From Pseudevernia furfuracea (taxonomy: Eukaryota; Ascomycota; Lecanoromycetes; Lecanorales; Parmeliaceae), in assembly GCA_022315425.1 (NCBI GenBank), contig JAIUPT010000033.1, positions 1,178,001 through 1,242,000 on the forward strand: DNA of 64,000 nt. Reading direction: 5' to 3'. The notes under the pieces were generated by a model. The model did not search any database. It saw only the letters and a list, made by a program, of their open reading frames with translations, and was not told where the DNA came from. Within the stretch, counting starts at the first letter, position 1; each line of letters opens with the position of its first letter. A program made the translations under genes and the position numbers. This document shows, piece after piece, positions 19,964 through 32,356 of the stretch.

Positions 19964-22741
19964 ATGCCTGAACGGGTGCATAAACGCCTCGATGGGGGAT
20001 CGGTGCCCGCGGAGAGCGCGGCCAGTAAATGTGCCCCATTGTCGGCCGGGGATGCCTCGTCGAAGAGTAAGAAACGGAAAAGAGAGCATGTGGAGGGTCA
20101 CACCAACCTCGGAGAACGAGCCATCAAAGATGCCATAACGCTACAACCTTTCCGCCGGAGCCTACCTATCTACAGAACTAATCCAATTGTTGGTCATTTG
20201 GAGGGCAACCACGACCAGCGCCAGCAATCGAACGGCTCCGATGGCTTGCAACCCGCCGCTTTGAGGAAAAGCGAGTCAAAACGCCCATCGAAGGATACCG
20301 TTCGACCGTCGAATGACGGCCACCGTCTGAAGGAAAAAGCCAAATCCCTGGAACCTTCCCGCAAAGGGCTTCCCATCTGGTCCCACGCTACCGCCATTCG
20401 CGAGGCACTTCGGGGGAAAGATGTCATGCTTCTGGTCGGGGAGACTGGTAGCGGGAAGAGTACACAAGTGCCTCAAATGCTTGTGGACGAACCGTGGTGT
20501 AAGCCCCAGGCCGCCTCAACGGACGGCTCCCCTCGGACTGTGACAGTCGGCGGGTGTATTGCCATCACGGAGCCGAGACGGGTAGCAGCCATTACATTGG
20601 CTAGACGGGTTGCGGAGGAAATGGGCACTCCGCTTGGTTCTGCCAGCCCTGCCAGTCAAGTCGGTTATAGTGTGCGGTTTGACAACTCTACCAGTCCGAG
20701 TACGAGAATCAAGTTTCTGACCGAAGGGATGCTTTTGCAAGAGATGCTGAGGGACCCGTGGTTGAAGGCTTATAGCGCTGTGATTGTGGATGAAGTCCAT
20801 GAGAGGGGCGTCAACGTGGATTTGGTATTGGGGTTTCTTAAGGGTATGATTGCTGGGAAGAACGAAGGGAGGGGTGGCCTGCCGTTGAAGGTACGGTTTT
20901 TTCTTCTCTTTCCCGTCAGTATTCGGGACTGCAGTCTGAGTCGCGAGATATTTTTGGGGCTCGGGAAGGGCTTCTTCCCCTGCTGTAGCCCCTTCTAAAT
21001 GGTTTACGATGTTTGACTTTGTGTTATGGTATGGGCTTCTTCACTCGGTTGTGCTCTCCGAATCTGTCTTTAGATCTAGCCGTATGTCTTAACAAGGGTA
21101 TGCTGACCCTTAAATCAGGTGGCTGTCATGAGTGCGACTGCTGAAATGGAGAATTTAGGGGCGTTCTTCGAGGAGGGGTATGGGCGAGAGGGGAATGGTA
21201 CCAATGGGCTTGAACCTCAGGAGGAGATAGAGTCTGAATGGTCTGGCTTTTCGTCCTCTGAAGACGGAGATGTCGTCGCTACGAACAGCAATGTAAACGC
21301 GAAAGCTTCTCATCACGAGGTCAAGAAACCGCCATCGAAGGGGTTACCGGGCCGTGTAGCGAATTGCCACATCGAAGGTCGCCAGCACGCTGTCACTATC
21401 ATCTACACGCCAGAGCCAGTTCAGGACATCGTCGAAGCTGCTCTTCGAATTATTTTCCAGATCCACTACAAAGAACCCATGCCAGGGGACGTGCTTGTAT
21501 TTCTTACTGGACAAGAGACCATCGAGTCCCTTGAGAGCCTCGTAAAAGAGTACGCGCTTAGTATGGGTCCAGACGTACCAAAACTCCTGGTACTACCGCT
21601 CTTCGCCGCCTTGCCACAGGCTGCCCAACAAAGAGTATTTCAGCCTGCTCCTCTCAAGACGCGGAAGATCATCATTTCAACAAATATTGCAGAGACATCA
21701 GTCACGGTGTCGGGAGTTCGCTTCGTCATTGATTGCGGTAAGGCAAAGATCAAGCAATTTCGAACAAGAATCGGACTGGACTCATTGCTGGTGAAACCAA
21801 TTTCGAAAAGCGCGGCTATACAGCGGAAGGGGCGTGCTGGTCGAGAGGCGCCTGGGAAGTGCTATAGGCTGTATACGGAGCCAGATTATCATACCATGCA
21901 ACAATCCAACATGCCAGAGATCTTAAGATGCGATTTGAGCCAGGCAATTCTGACTATGAAAGCAAGGGGAGTAGACGATATTATCAACTTTCCATTCCTT
22001 GATCATCCGCCGCGAGAAGCGTTGGAAAAGGCTTTGCTGCAGCTTTATCAGCTCGGAGCGCTGACTGAGTCTGGAGAGATAAGCGAAATCGGCCTGCAAA
22101 TGGCAAGGCTTCCTCTCACCGTGACCCTTGCAAGAGTTCTGATCGCAGCCGCGGAACCTGAACTGGACTGCGTGGCTGAAGTCATCGATATCATTTCCTG
22201 CTTGAGCGTGGAGAATGTCTTCCTCAATCTGACGTCAGAAGAGAAGAAAGAAGAAGCTGAAGTGGCTCGACGCGAGCTGTACAGAAGGGAAGGCGATCAC
22301 CTGACCTTATTAACAACCGTCCAAGCATACGCAGCAGAGAGTACGGATAGGAAAGCCTGGGCAGAAAGACACTTTGTCTCACATAGAGCCATGCAAGCAG
22401 TGATGGATGTCCGTAAACAGTTGAGAGCTCAGTGCCAGCGGTTGAAAACCTTGGCCCAACCACAAAATCAAGCACCTGCAGCAATCACACCAGAGGATGC
22501 AGTGTCAATATTGAAATGCTTTCTGAAAGGATTTGCAACCAACACGGCGCGACTGTTCCCAGACGGCAGCTATAAGACCATGGTTGGGAACCAGACCGTG
22601 GCAATACATCCTTCCAGCGGCTTGTTCGCCAAAAAGGTGGAGGCAATTATGTACAATGAATTTGTATTTACCAATCGTAGCTACGCGAGAGGTGTGAGTG
22701 CTGTGCAGATGGACTGGATTGGGGAGGCCTTAGGTGTGTGA
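19964..22741 (+). CDS. DHR2: DEAH-box RNA helicase Dhr2 (ribosome biogenesis)
   Basis: Exons 19964-20890 and 21119-22741 (228-nt intron, GTACGG...AATCAG) give 849 aa; LPLK|VAVMSATAEMEN restores motif III. A basic N-terminus precedes LPIWSHATAIREALRGKDVM, Walker A LLVGETGSGKSTQVPQM (about 157-172), Ia TEPRRVAAITLARRVAEEMG, motif II VIVDEVHERGVNVDL, SAT, then IV-VI: VLVFLTGQETIE, TRKIIISTNIAETSVTVSGV and SAAIQRKGRAGREAPGKCYR. The ratchet and OB-fold regions finish the protein (HPSSGLFAKKVEAIMYNEFV). Dhr2 is a nucleolar ATPase needed for 18S rRNA production in yeast. Motif II reads DEVH rather than DEAH. The in-frame ATG at 19964 is the first usable start. Confidence 0.93.
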
Positions 22742-22956
22742 TCAATGCTTGTAGCAGGGTTGCAAAACCATATCAAGCCTTCAAATGGCAGGCAAGCAGC
22801 AGAAAAAGAGTGGTACTTGTCAGCGTTGACACCTTTTAATGTCCGACAATTCCGTGGGCATGAGGCCGCCATCTTTCCACATGACAGCGTCGAGATAGAT
22901 TGGTAGTTGTCGCTGGCAGCGCTTGCTGTGTACAATTGCATTATGGCTCGTTGTCA

Positions 22957-23531
22957 TCAAACGTCTTCCATTTTGTACACTTCATATGAAACCTCCTCGT
23001 ACGGATGGGCTCTGTAGCACATACGAGTTATTCTTGACAACATTCGCGCCGGAGAAGAGGAGGGAGGACACGGGACTGATAATCGTTACGCGAATGAGAG
23101 TCAATACTTGCCTCTTCAACGAATCCACTGCTCCGGTCATCACGTCCTTTCCCACACACAGCACTTCCACCCTCGTCTCAGGTACCCTCTCCAACTTACC
23201 TACGGCACCAATGTTGGGGACAGCACCCTCTCCGGGTAGGAATTGCCCCATGCCTGGCATCTCAAAGCACACCAGTGAATACTTGCCGCCAGGGTAGCTG
23301 CCAGCTCCTGTGGGAACATGAGTAATGAGTGCGGGGTAGAGTAGAGTGTCGGTAAAAAAAAGATGGGACGAAAAAGGTGAAATGGCGCGGGACTTCTCTT
23401 TTTGCAAGGTATGATGATTACATGTGGGGACGCTCACCTTTGGCGAATATGGCCGATTTACACGCTTCGAGAGATGAGTGAGGGACGGTGAAGATGAGCT
23501 TGTAACGCGGCTCCCGGGTCGGGGTGGACAT
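22957..23531 (-). CDS. Small NIF3/YqfO-like (PII-like fold) protein
   Basis: Exons (minus) 23531-23438, 23307-23112 and 23011-22957 sum to 345 nt, 114 aa. It starts MSTPTREPRYKLIFTVPHSS, continues LEACKSAIFAKGAGSYPGGK across the first junction, then FEMPGMGQFLPGEGAVPNIG and TRVEVLCVGKDVMTGAVDSL, and ends RAHPYEEVSYEVYKMEDV. That is the stand-alone version of the inserted domain of NIF3/YqfO proteins (GAGxYxxY, GxGxFxP, HPYEEPAY). No catalytic residues are known for it. The second intron (23012-23111) starts with GC, not GT: GCAAGT...CTACAG. Only this junction gives LKR|AHPYEE in phase. Divergent from the four-TM gene at 24059. Confidence 0.88.
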
Positions 23532-24058
23532 TTCTTTGTTGCGGGTATTATTATTGTATGTACAATTGTTTTTCGTACTTTGAAGAGGCGTGAGTGCTCA
23601 ATCCAAGGGATCCTGGTCCACTCGGAAGCGAAGAATTGCTTCTGATGCCAGGATGCTTGGTTTATCTTAAGCCTTGGCAGTTTCCCATTTTCCCCATGAC
23701 ACGAGGCTGCCAATTGAGGCTGATTGAAGGTTATGTGTCAACTATAAGTCTATAAACATGAAATCTTGACAGACAGACGGCTTGATAGTTGATTCTAAAG
23801 TAAGGTACAAGGGTACTCGTATCAATGGGGGCCATGGTGGTGATGGGGCCGACTGACGAAAGTAGAGTATACGAGTATACGTCATCATTATTTCCACGCA
23901 AGGCAAGGAGGCAAGCTTACGACAACACCACCAACACCACCAACTCTGATTTGCCCTCATGACATCTCCTCCTAACAAACTCCAACTTCCTTTCAATCAA
24001 CATCTGCGCTGCCTCAAGGCCTTTACATAACTTCATCACCTACCTTGTCAACTCCGAC
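23532..24058. promoter_or_regulatory. Divergent promoter region
   Basis: 527 nt between the NIF3-like gene (minus) and the four-TM gene (plus). A CACCAAC-rich stretch near 23925-23945 is the only notable feature. No gene seen. Confidence 0.5.
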
Positions 24059-25060
24059 ATGGCTCTTATGTCAATCTCCGCCGAGACGCGGCGACAGCTT
24101 AACGACCATGATCGTCGGTGGCCAATGAAGCTCGGCTTGCGCACCCTCGCCATTCCCTTTGCCTTCATCGCCATGATCCTTTTCGCCGTAACCACCTCTG
24201 TATCCAAGCAGAACTATGGTGGTAGTGATTGGACTGACGGTCTGCCTCTTGCCCCTGTAAGTTAGAAATCCCTGCGCTTATGCTGCACATCCGCCACAAT
24301 AATCCTCCTTGCATGCGCCTCTCGAAATGTCGAATGCAAGACGTCCAAGCGTCCTGACCCATTACTCAGCCGCTAAATGACTCTGCTATTTGCAGGTCCT
24401 CCTCGCCCTCTTCTATGACCCTCTTTTTCTCTTCCTCACTCTCTTCCAACGCAACGGCCGGCCTATTCACCCTGGCTGGAATGTCGGAGTTGATCTCCTC
24501 GTTTGGGGCCTCGGTGTACCATCGATCCTCTTCTCCGTTGGCGATGGCTGGTTCTGGTACTGGCAGCCCGTCCTCGTTGAGTTCGATGGCATCGTGCCGT
24601 GCGACGAGTACAACTTTTGGAGTCAACAGTGCAACCCACTGATCTACACATTGGGACGGACGGAGATAGCAGCAAATGTGTTTCTGGCATTAATCCTGTA
24701 AGTTCAATTCGTTCTAGCTGATCGATGGTGAGATGCTGCGCTTCAGCATTTCTCGCTAATAAGTGGCATTTTAGGATCATCCATTTCACCCTCTTTGTCT
24801 ACGCTTGTATTGCAACTCACAAATGGCGCAAAGCACAGAAGATTACTTCTGCCGAAAGACGGAACATCGAGTTACAGTACAATCGGAGTCCCGAAGAGCA
24901 CTTGGAGTCACAGCCACCAGCTTATACGCCATCCGCAGCAGGAAGCGCGAGGACGCCGGTGTCAGCTGTTAGGGAAGAGGATAATCCTTTCAAGGATTCG
25001 GAAGCTACTGCGGAGAGCAACCCATTCCACGACGAGCATAGTGCAGTGAAATATGCTTGA
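24059..25060 (+). CDS. Four-TM (MARVEL-like) membrane protein of unknown function
   Basis: Exons 24059-24256, 24396-24697 and 24775-25060 (introns 139 and 77 nt) give 261 aa in phase. Joins: DGLPLAP|VLLALFYDPLFLF and FLALIL|IIHFTLFVYACIA. Four hydrophobic segments lie near 27-48, 66-84, 100-125 and 155-180; the second extracellular loop has two Cys (VPCDEYNFWSQQCNPL). The C-terminal 80 residues are cytosolic-looking, with PPAYTPS and NPF motifs (EEDNPFKDS, ESNPFHDE) that in other proteins bind WW or EH domains during endocytosis. Topology resembles MARVEL/tetraspan fungal proteins; no specific name is justified. A second in-frame ATG at 24068 is possible as start. Confidence 0.8.
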
Positions 25061-26845
25061 TCAGTTGGTTGGAGGCTGGAGTGGTTGGGAACGGGTCGAG
25101 CAGGAAAGCCGGGATTCGATTGGAATTAGGATGGGGGGAATACGTGATGTCGTTCATGAAGAATGAAAGAACAATGAAATTCTTATACACGGGCAGTATA
25201 TTTTGAAATCCTATAAGCGCAGATACTTGGCATGACATCCATCTGATAGCATAGTCAACATCTTGCTTCACTCCCAAAGTGACTCGTCTAAAAGTCGGCA
25301 TTGATATGTGTGGATAGAATTGGCAGGGTGGTCTGTGATTGGAATTAACTAAAGATTCTACTAGTTACCTTACACATTCCTTGTTTTGGCAAGAAAAGAG
25401 GACCGAAATTGACGTTCAACTCAATTAACCCTCTTCCCAGGGCTGCCGCCTTTAGGGTGATCGGGGTGGCTGTGGTACCCCACCCCCCTGGGTAATGCAG
25501 CACAGCATCAGGATGAACAGTGCTGCACGATCCCTCAGCTCTGCGTACGCTCTCGCACTCCCTCCATCTCGCGCGCGCGCACACACACACAGCCTACCGG
25601 AACACAAAGTCCAAAATGGCTTCCAGGGGGTACAGAAGAGGAGCGTCAGGCTGCCAGTTCTGGCTCCCTCCAGCTTTCCCTCCCGTCCAGCCCATGGCCT
25701 CCAAGCCTCTGTCAATCAGGGCCTTCGCGACATCGGTATCCAAGCCTACAGCAGCAGCAGTGATAGTTTCACTTTCATCTCATTCGTGACATGTGCTCCT
25801 AATAGACGCAAAGGTTTCGGCCTTCTCCGTTCAGCTTATCAAGAAAATCGCCGTCAGACATTTCCATTCTTCTGCGCTCTCCGCATACAGTTAGTTACAG
25901 GTCGAAAAGAGGTAGTCAGCAGGGGGTGCAGATGGAGGATTGCCATGAGCTACGATTACAGACCAGGAGCTGATGAGGTAAAGGATGGCATTAGGGAAAG
26001 CAAGAAAGTATATAGACACAACGCTTTCGCGACCAGGAAGGAGCTCCGGAGAAATTATGAGATAGAGGTATGAGTGTACTTCTGCATTCGATCATACTGA
26101 TTTTGTCTGAGTAGATAGATAGACTTCTCTGCGGAGCGATGCTGCGAGAGTAGAGGGTTGTTCTTTTTCCTAAAAAGACATGGTATCTACAGCACGAGAG
26201 GGATTGTCCTTGTTTGATCTCGTTACTCTTTGAAGTGAAGACCCCTTTCGCTACAAAGCCGCACTCGGTATCAGGCGAATTCCCGAAGCAGATAAGTCAA
26301 CGATGGTGATGGCCGAATTATCTTCTCTATTCGTGCCATTCATGTTCTAACGTCATCAATCTTCAAATCGAAATCAGCGGCCTTCGGATCTGGCAATTTC
26401 GTCCACGAAACAAACCAGGCGATCGCTTCAGACGTAGCGCAGAGTAAGCTCAAGCAGTCACCGCACTAGCCCAAAGGAAGACTTTGGCGGAGAAAAGCTC
26501 TTGGTGCGGTTATACATTTCAGGGAAGGGTCTTTATCTGATATGATATAACGAGCTGTTAACGGAGCGGATGAGATGACTGATGCTCATCTGGCCAAGTA
26601 GGTCTGACACCAATAACGAGCTAGATACACATTGCTATTAACATTTCAATGGAGGCTGATGCGAAATTCCACCGATAAGGGCGGGAGTCACGTCTGCGGC
26701 AGACTCATGTGTTGTAAGCACGATGAATCAAGCGGCCAGACGATATCTCGAGAGGCTGATGAAAAGGTTTGGTATTACTCCGTACATATAGCAATCATTG
26801 TCGCCATGGGGTTGTTTACAGAGAACACTTCACGGAGATCCAGCG
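25061..26845. other. Intergenic with one unresolved candidate small gene
   Basis: Contains the 3' flank of the four-TM gene, a (CG)n(CA)n dinucleotide tract near 25570-25591, the unresolved frames at 25616-26073 (listed separately) and the promoter of the multicopper oxidase gene. Confidence 0.5.
25616..26073 (+). CDS. Possible small mitochondrial-type protein gene, exon model unresolved
   Basis: An ATG in a strong context (CCAAAATGGC) opens a frame whose product has MASKPLSIRAFATSVSKPT, resembling a mitochondrial presequence. A GTGATAG...CGCAAAG intron would add VSAFSVQLIKKIAVRHFHSS in the same frame. A different frame ending at 26073 gives a polar, basic C-terminus (DYRPGADEVKDGIRESKKVY...ELRRNYEIEV) with a coding look. 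I could not find one splice model that joins these pieces, so coordinates mark the span only. It may be one small gene, two, or noise. Confidence 0.3.
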
Positions 26846-28763
26846 ATGCCTTTTCCTTCTTGGGCATCAACATTGATGGAAGTCAAAGTGTCTTATTGTT
26901 CACTCCTGCTGCTATTCCGTCTCGTTCTCCCTCATTATGTGACGGCAACCGTTCACGATGACTTCTTCACGCCGGATGCGATATTGCGCGTCACAGTCCA
27001 AAATGTCAGTCTGGGAGGTATTCGAAAGCTCACAACGCTGGTCAACGGGTCCATTCCTGGACCCGAGCTTCGTGTTCCCGAAAATGAAACAGCTTGGATC
27101 AGAGTTTTCAATGATATGGACGGCCAAAATCTTACCATGGTTAGTCGAACAATCAGTCAGATGGTCCGTTCCTCATGGTCTTAATTGAAAAAACATCCAG
27201 CATTGGCACGGACTCGCAATGGCTGCGTCTCCATTTTCCGACGGAACACCACTCGCCGGTCAATGGCCGATACCTCCCAATTATTTCTTTGACTATGAAC
27301 TTCAAATGCCCAATGGATCGGCAGGGACGTACTTTTACCATTCCCATGTAGGTTTCCAGGCCGTCAGCTGCTCCGGTCCATTGATTGTCGAGGACAAAGT
27401 CCCGCCGTATAAAGTTGATGGTGAGCGTGTCATTTATATTCAAGAGCTCTTCAATAAAACAGACACAACCATAGAGCAGGGTTTGCAGGCAACGCCTTTC
27501 GTGTTCAGTGGTGAAACGAACGGATTTATCATCAACGGCGAGACGATCTCGAACTTTGGTGTGACCGACCAATCTTCCTCTCAGCTCGCGATCATTGATA
27601 TAGAGCCAAATAGCATGTACAGGATGCGTTTTATTGGGGCCCACGCCCTATCATACGTTGCACTGGGCATTGAAGATCATACCGATCTACAAGTCATCGA
27701 AGCAGATGGGGGTTACACGAAATCACACTCTACCACTTTCCTACAGATCGCTTCTGGCCAACGCTACAGCGCGCTTCTCAAATCCAATACATGCGATGAG
27801 CTGAAGCAGTCCGGAAAAATGGACTACTATATTCAGATCGAGAGCCGCGAGCGTCCCAGCAACACAACGAATTACGCCATCCTTCGCTATAACAATGCTT
27901 GCATGATCCCTTCGAATTCTGTCAAGAGCGCTTCGAATACGACCTACCCAGACAAAAAGCCCATCGCACTCCCACCGACCGTCGATGGTTTCCTCGACTA
28001 CGTCCTACAGCCTCTCTATCCAAACGACTTTCCCTCTGCTTCACAGGTGACCCGCCGGGTTGTCCTTAATGTGCAGCAAGTCCTGGACAAGTACATAGTC
28101 TGGAGAGACTCAAACGTAACTTGGACAGACAATGCCAACGATTTAGTCCCACATACCACGCCAAACCAACCATATCTGGTGTCGCTGTACAAAAACCAGA
28201 CCGCTTACACGCCGTCCTACTCAGCGGCCTTGAAGAACGGTGGCCTCGACCCATCGACCAACACTTTTCCTGCCAAGGTCGGCGAAATATTGGAGATTGT
28301 GCTCCAGAACATCGGCGCACACGCCGTCGACAATGAAACGGGCGGCGGGCTTGACGTCCACCCATGGCATGCTCACGGCGAACACTACTACGACATTGGA
28401 GGTGGGCCAGGAGCCTTCGACCCCAATGTTGCCGAAGAGCGACTGAGGGGCACTCAGCCGGTGCTTCGTGACACCACGATGCTCTTCCGCTATGATGCAA
28501 CAACGCAACCTGACGAAAAGCACGGGTGGCGCGCGTGGAGATTGAGGGTGCAGCAGCCTGGGGTTTGGATGATCCACTGTCATACGCTGCAGCATATGAT
28601 TATGGGTATGCAGACTGTTTGGGTATTTGGTGATGCTGAGGAAGTAATGGCTCTGCCGAAGGTTGAAGTTGATGGGTATCTCACTTATGGAGGAAATGCT
28701 TATGGGAACAGTGCGCATGCGCCGGATGTGGTACATTTCAGTGAATTGAATGGGATGAACTGA
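26846..28763 (+). CDS. Secreted multicopper oxidase (laccase/ascorbate-oxidase-like)
   Basis: Exons 26846-27139 and 27201-28763 (61-nt intron GTTAGT...TCCAG) give 618 aa, or 608 aa from the ATG at 26876, which begins a textbook signal peptide (MEVKVSYCSLLLLFRLVLPH, cleavage likely after VTA). Three cupredoxin domains follow. All four copper motifs are present: HWHG (just after the intron), YFYHSHVG, HPWHAHGEHYY and HCHTLQHMIMGM, so types 1, 2 and 3 copper sites look complete, with Met in the axial type 1 position. Several NxS/T sites suggest N-glycosylation. The enzyme would oxidise phenols, ascorbate or similar donors and reduce O2 to water outside the cell; the donor cannot be told. HSHVGFQAVSCSGPLIVED is typical of the fungal ascorbate-oxidase-like group. 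Confidence 0.9.
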
Positions 28764-30000
28764 AGGTATAACGATCAGGACCGTGATACTGGAACGATTT
28801 AGATATAATCGCAACTTTATTGGCTACGCCCTCTACATTGGTAGGGCCCAAAACATGACAAGGCAAAGACTTCCCGGGACTCTCTCAAACAACGAGAAAT
28901 CCGCATGCAGCTAGGGTACCAACAAAGGGCTTTCGTATAGAGGTTTGATCTTCCTTATACCAACTCTTCATTTGAAGTCGACAGATCAATCACTATGGGT
29001 TTTCTCCCACGTCGTAAGCACCCTTTAAAGGTGCATCTTGAACGTGATAAAGTTATGGGTACTTCCAGTGACAGTCACCTGCTACCAGCTCGCATTCGAC
29101 GTCGCTATGCCCCTTTCAGGCATGGTCAAATCTCAGATCTAATTGATCGAAAGGGGAAATTCGTGAGGCCATTTGCCGTTTGACACGTCAGAACGATCCA
29201 CCAGGGTCTCCTCGTCCATATCAATATGGCTTATTTCTATAGTATCTTCGGTATGCTCTATCTGGTCGTCGATCACCGGCCCTGGAAGTACGAGCGATAT
29301 CCTCCAGGGCGTGCTCTTAATCCCGTCCATGTTTTTATCCTTGCATGATCTCTATATCCGTTCTCTCTATCATCTCTCTATCATCTCTCAACACGTCCCC
29401 ATTCGTAATACTAAATTCGATCATCCCCTCATAGTCATTCATAGGGCACAATCTAATCCGCAAATTTCCGCCTCCATTCCCTGTAGCTTAGGCGAACACT
29501 TGGACACAAAGTCGTATTTTCTCGAGGGTAACCAAACTCATGGCTACACGGTGTAAAAGGTGTAGAAGCATGCTTCGGGCCCCGATTCTGTGCATAGGGA
29601 AATCACCAATCGGCCGGATCCGTAGCGATCAGTCACTGATTGTTGAAGGTGATGAATCCGATCGAAGTGTAGAGTACTTGTATGTCGACCGGAAAGACGG
29701 CATTCTGATAGAGGATGCACTCCTACTACAAACGCTATAAAGGGGGCGATGCCGGGATAGGTAAGGTACCATTTATGGCTTGGCAATTCTGGGGAAGGCG
29801 GAACACCAGAAGGCGCTAAAGTTCAGTGCCGCTGTGTGGCTACAGCGATGTCTTAAGACCCTTTCAACTATGAACTATGGCCATCCTCGGTCTTCACAAT
29901 CGCACCACACCCTCTAAACACCAAATATGCATGACCCATTCACCGCTATTTTCCCTTAATACTTGGTAGCCCTTTTCCTCTCCCCAGATACCCTCCAAAT
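28764..30000. other. Intergenic, no gene seen
   Basis: 1.2 kb between the multicopper oxidase and the CNNM-like gene. Short frames on both strands (28995-29183, 29173-29556, 29540-29740) have no recognisable content. The distal part is the promoter of the 30001 gene. Confidence 0.55.
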
Positions 30001-32356
30001 ATGTCCAACAACCAGCCCCCAGGGGCACTTGGCCCACGCGTCACACATGGCTATACGGCCGCGAGACCTCTGGTCCTCTCCCTGGCCAAGCTCTTTATGC
30101 TGGGCTTCTTGCCACTACTACGCGCTGCCCCTCATATGAGGGGCCGTTTCAATGTCTTCGCAGAAGATGAGGAACCTCCTATGTCACCAGACAAGCCTAC
30201 CCTGTGGATCTATCTTGCCGTTGCCATTGCTCTAGTACTTCTTGGTGGAGCCTTTGCAGGACTCACTATTGCGTTGATGGGTCAGGTAAGCTACAATGCT
30301 ACAGTAGGGTAGAAAGAATGGGGCAACAGCTAATCAAGAGCAGGATGAAATATACCTACAGGTCATCAAGACGTCTGGCGAAGGGTCTGAGCGGAACCAT
30401 GCTGCTAGGGTTCTACGTTTGCTGAAGAGGGGGAAACATTGGGTTCTGGTGACGCTTCTACTGGGAAACGTCATTACAAACGAGACTCTACCCATTGTAC
30501 TGGATCGCTCTCTTGGTGGTGGATGGCCTGCTGTGTTGGGTAGTACGGTCCTTATTGGTAAGGAGTGCTACAGTTAGCTTTTCTCTATTACATCTAACAG
30601 GGCCACAGTCATCTTCGGCGAGGTCATCCCTCAATCGATCTGTGTCCGCTACGGTCTCCCAATAGGGGCATGGATGTCACCTCTAGTGCTCATCCTCATG
30701 TACATCTTATCGCCAGTCGCATGGCCTACTGCAAAGCTCCTTGACAAGCTCCTAGGAGAGGATCATGGCACAACGTACAAAAAGGCTGGACTAAAGACAC
30801 TCGTGACTCTGCATAAGAGTCTTGGCGCGGACGGCGAGCAACTCAACTCAGACGAGGTCACCATCATCAGCGCGGTTCTGGATCTCAAAGCGAAGTCCGT
30901 GGGCAGTATTATGACCCCGATGGACGACACCTTCACGCTGTCTGCAGATACCGTTCTCAACGAGAAAACCATGGAGTTCATCCTTGGTGCTGGTTTCTCC
31001 AGAATACCCATCCACGCACCGGATAACCAGAAAAACTTTGTTGGGATGCTCCTCGTTAAAATACTCATCACCTACGATCCTGAAGATGCCAAACTTGTGA
31101 GGGACTTTGCTTTGGCTACACTGCCGGAAACAAGGGCCGAGACAAGCTGCTTGGACATTGTCAACTTCTTTCAAGAGGGAAAATCGCACATGGTTCTTGT
31201 CTCAGAGTTCCCCGGAGAGGATCATGGCGCCTTAGGTGTCGTGACTCTGGAAGATGTCATTGAGGAGCTTATTGGCGAGTATGTGCATCATCCTTCAATT
31301 TTCTAAGTCCGCTACTGACTGACATACAGAGAAATTATCGATGAATCTGATGTCTATATTGACGTGCGGAAAGGTCTCCGCCGCATGAACCCAGCCCCAA
31401 AATCGAGAGTTCCGAAGGGCCAAGTCGTCACTGATGTGGATGATAATTTGGCCGACGGTGAAGAGGCCCTGATCGACCTTGGTGAAGACAAGAAAGACCC
31501 GCACCAAGCTCTGCGTCGGCACGCAACGAGCATCGATACTCACGCTCAAGAAGCAAATGGGCGTCCCGAGGACCTGCGACGTCATTCAAGTACAGCATTT
31601 ACATCTGATCGAGAAGGTGGCCAGAAGAAACCGAAGCCCCAGATCCGCGACCACTTGAAGCATTTGGGCCCTTCAAATCTTGCCAGCCGGCCTCGGCAGA
31701 CTCGATACAACACCGTAAAGATCAAGCCTGGATTTGGCACGCTCGGCGATGCCATGTCCAAAGCCTCAGACAATTCCGATATCACCCCTCGTGGTTCCAT
31801 AGCCGCTCAGGGAGGCGTTGGCGCCGGCCTACCAAAGTCTGCTGGTAAAGATGCGAAGGACGGCGTCCTTGCTGTAGCTACCGGCTATGGCAGCATCGCT
31901 ACTGGAGCATCCCCACCAAGTCCCAACAAGTCCCGCAGAGGTCTAGCTGCTCTTGCTGAGAACGGCGCTGGAGGGCGTGAAGAAAATAGCCCGAGTGAAA
32001 ACAGAACAAGATCGAAGCACAGATCCCGGACCAATTCTGAGAGCACGCTCGGGTCAATGCATTCGGGTACGAAGTCGCCACGGAAGAATAAGCAAGGCAC
32101 TGCACGTTCAGGTAGTATCACTGAACAAATTGTTGACGCAGGGGGTATCAAAAAGACGGTGCTGGAAATGACGAGTAGCTCTGATAGCGGAGAGGGCGGA
32201 GCTCAGGTCCAAGGAGACGGACTGTCAGACGCGTTTGATGGCAAGAAAGAGAATAATCAGTCTAGCGATTCAAAAAAGAAGAAGCGGCGACGGAGAGCGA
32301 GGAAAGGTGGGGGCGTGGATGGTGAGGATACACCGTTGTTAGGCAATGGGCACTGA
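30001..32356 (+). CDS. CNNM/Mam3-like membrane protein (DUF21 + CBS pair)
   Basis: Exons 30001-30285, 30344-30557, 30609-31278 and 31330-32356 (introns 58, 51, 51 nt) give 731 aa. The DUF21/CNNM membrane domain runs from LWIYLAVAIALVLLGGAFAG across IALMGQ|DEIYLQVIKTSG, VLVTLLLGNVITNETLPIVL and VLI|VIFGEVIPQSICVRYG to about residue 230. Two CBS motifs follow: SVGSIMTPMDDTFTLSADTV and the region ending GALGVVTLEDVIEELIGE. The C-terminal 330 residues are polar and basic, ending KKKKRRRRARKGGG...DTPLLGNGH. Yeast Mam3 is a vacuolar protein linked to Mg2+ and Mn2+ handling; metal transport or sensing is inferred. Convergent with the PHD gene downstream. Confidence 0.92.
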
